Assembly: GCF_010894435.1 (NCBI RefSeq)
Contig: NZ_JAAIXZ010000027.1
Span: forward strand, 90,699-154,698
Source of the DNA: Pyxidicoccus trucidator
Lineage (GTDB): Bacteria; Myxococcota; Myxococcia; Myxococcales; Myxococcaceae
DNA length: 64,000 bases
Direction of reading: 5' to 3'
The notes under the pieces were generated by a model. That model saw only the letters and a program-made list of their open reading frames with translations, was not told where the DNA came from and ran no database searches. A program made the position numbers and the translations under genes. Numbering within the stretch: position 1 is the first letter of the stretch; every line of letters starts with the position of its first letter. Below, one piece after another: positions 62,433-64,000 of this stretch.

Positions 62433-63937
62433 GCTCGCTGACATCGAGAGGCCTGGCGCTGCTGCTGCTGGCGATGGTGGGCTGCTCCGTGCCGGACCTG
62501 GGGGCACTCGAGAACGAGAAGCCACGCGAGTGCAACGAGGAGCACCGCTGCCGCGACGGGGAGCTGTGTGTCGAGGGCTTCTGCCAGGAGAACCCCTGCG
62601 ACGGCGTCGAGCCCACCACCGCATACCGCGATGCCGACGAAGACGGCCATGGGGTGGTGGATGCCGCGCCAGAGGTTTTCTGCGGTGACGTGCCCGCGGG
62701 CTACGCAACCTCGAGGGACGACTGTGACGATGCGCGCGCCGAGGTCCATCCCGGACTCCCCGAGGTGTGCGACGGCCTCGACAATGACTGCCGGGAAGGT
62801 ATCGACAACGGGCTGGCCCGGACAGAGTACTTCCGTGATGCGGACGGTGATGGCGTTGGCGTACAGGCCGACAGCCAGCAGTCATGCGGGCCCCCTGCCG
62901 GCTACGTGCAGTCGCCCTCGCAGGTCTTCGACTGTGATGACAACGATGCCGAGCGCACTCCCGGCAAGGCCGAGTCGTGCGACGGCAAGGACAATGACTG
63001 CGCCGGCGGTGTCGATGATGGGTTCGACAGGCACTGGTACCGCGACGAGGACGGGGACACCCATGGCCGCAACGAGGCCCCCACCGTGAGCTGTGAAGCT
63101 CCCGGTCCCGGCTATGTCCACGTGACGACCGGCACCTTCGACTGTGATGACACCTCCGCCGAGGTTCATCCCGGAGCGATGGAGAAGTGCAACAACCGCG
63201 ATGACAACTGCCAGGGGGGAGAGGACGAGCCCTTCCTCACGGGAGCTCGGCGCAAGGGGGCTGCGTGCAACAACGACGTCTGCACCGGGACGTACACCTG
63301 CACGGCCTCCGGGGATGACACGGTCTGCGATGCTCCCGCTCCGATGAGCCACTTCCCCGATGTGGACGGGGACGGCGAGGGCGCCGCCAACGCGACTGCA
63401 CAGACGACCTGCACCCCGAACGCCCCGCCGGCTGGCAGGGCCTTCAATGCCTTGGACTGCGATGACGTGGACCCCAACAGCAGAAAGGCCGGGACCGAGG
63501 TCTGCGATGCCGTGGACAATGACTGTGACGGGCAGGTGGATGATGGGCTTTCCTGTGGCGGCACCCTGAAGCAGGTCTTCGATTTCAACCTCGGAGGCAC
63601 CGGACATGACTGGCGGGCCGTGGCAATGGGGCCTGGCGGGTACCCACTGTGGATCGCCGGCTTGAGCGGCAAACTGGCCGTGCGCAAGACCGCGGGCGCG
63701 GCCTTCCAGGGCTTCGATGGCGGCCAGCCCAACAGCTGTTCCACCATCACGGACTGGCGCGCCGCCTGGGTGCGCCCCTCGGATGGCAGCGTGTTCCTGG
63801 CGGGGGCGAACGGCCGTCTGGCCCAGCACTCGGGGACCTCCTGCGTTCTACAGACGACCACCCCCGTGGTTCAGACTCGACTTTCGCCCTTTTGGGCCGG
63901 GAGGCCCAAGCAGGGGGGCGAGGGTAGAAAGGGCTGA
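62429..63937 (+). CDS. MopE-like lipoprotein, probably truncated
   Basis: A 502-residue lipoprotein (lipobox AMVGC, cysteine 19). After a cysteine-rich start it carries five Asp-Cys-Asp-Asp repeats of the MopE/putative metal-binding motif type, such as DDCDDARAEVHPGLPEVCDGLDNDCREGIDNG and DCDDNDAERTPGKAESCDGKDNDCAGGVDDG, likely calcium-binding and surface exposed. From about residue 385 a propeller-like part begins (HDWRAVAMGPGGYPLWIAG, GTSCVLQTT). The last 30 residues (RLSPFWAGRPKQGGEGRKG) are unlike the rest, so the natural C-terminus seems lost near 63870. It overlaps the previous gene by 4 bp. Confidence 0.75.
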   Translation: MSSLTSRGLALLLLAMVGCSVPDLGALENEKPRECNEEHRCRDGELCVEGFCQENPCDGVEPTTAYRDADEDGHGVVDAAPEVFCGDVPAGYATSRDDCDDARAEVHPGLPEVCDGLDNDCREGIDNGLARTEYFRDADGDGVGVQADSQQSCGPPAGYVQSPSQVFDCDDNDAERTPGKAESCDGKDNDCAGGVDDGFDRHWYRDEDGDTHGRNEAPTVSCEAPGPGYVHVTTGTFDCDDTSAEVHPGAMEKCNNRDDNCQGGEDEPFLTGARRKGAACNNDVCTGTYTCTASGDDTVCDAPAPMSHFPDVDGDGEGAANATAQTTCTPNAPPAGRAFNALDCDDVDPNSRKAGTEVCDAVDNDCDGQVDDGLSCGGTLKQVFDFNLGGTGHDWRAVAMGPGGYPLWIAGLSGKLAVRKTAGAAFQGFDGGQPNSCSTITDWRAAWVRPSDGSVFLAGANGRLAQHSGTSCVLQTTTPVVQTRLSPFWAGRPKQGGEGRKG

Positions 63938-64000
63938 GGGTAGGAAAAGAGCGGCCATCGAGGCCAGCTGAGAGAGGTGTCCGGCAAGACACGCCTCCTC

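Overview
This window is high-GC chromosomal DNA that fits a fruiting myxobacterium (family Myxococcaceae: Myxococcus, Corallococcus, Pyxidicoccus and relatives). The grounds are the number of lipoproteins of unknown function, an FHA-domain enhancer-binding-like protein, an ECF sigma/anti-sigma operon with a caspase-like protein, MopE-type and TIGR02996-type proteins, an ADOP-family permease, and an integrated element whose attachment site lies inside its integrase gene, as in Myxococcus phage Mx8. The assignment is inference; there is no rRNA in the window.

Layout. 1-6.6 kb: a partial metallophosphoesterase and a nucleotidyltransferase-like gene, then a coupled cell-envelope operon of lipoprotein, ECF sigma factor, anti-sigma factor, secreted caspase/beta-barrel protein and a second, similar lipoprotein. 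6.7-13.4 kb: AmpG-like permease, phosphoglucomutase, DoxX protein, rpoZ, a Nudix hydrolase and unassigned genes. 13.4-16.7 kb: groES-groEL behind a strong sigma-70-like promoter and two perfect CIRCE operators, then glutaredoxin and a small helical protein. 16.8-24.2 kb: lipoproteins, the FHA/AAA+ regulator and smc. 24.5-35.9 kb: housekeeping genes (CNNM/CorC protein, TPR protein, CapA-like protein, prfA-prmC-murA) mixed with envelope proteins.

35.97-45.26 kb is a 9.3-kb integrative element in tRNA-Gly(CCC), bounded by 47-bp direct repeats. A leftward operon carries a tyrosine integrase, RHH and HTH proteins, a primase/helicase-like protein and small genes. Two duplicated XRE repressors each have a paired palindromic operator. 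The rightward arm carries an HNH-DGQHR fusion as cargo and a group II intron 3' relic. The integrase reads through the attachment site: in the excised circle it would be fused in frame to the HTH-encoding ORF at the other end of the element. No virion or conjugation genes are seen, so it resembles a satellite or a reduced island.

45.3-64 kb is accessory DNA: a DUF6891/NusA-N-like protein, a tRNA 3' fragment, an ADOP permease, a large secreted repeat protein, a fusion of a DyP-type heme peroxidase with a glycyl-radical-enzyme domain (52969-56580), a TIGR02996 protein, a DHFR/RibD-like reductase, several decayed gene fragments, an LVIVD lipoprotein, and a MopE-like gene that appears cut off near the window edge.

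The strongest candidates for undescribed biology are the DyP-glycyl radical enzyme fusion, the integrase/HTH fusion switched by excision, and the HNH-DGQHR cargo gene with its operator circuitry.
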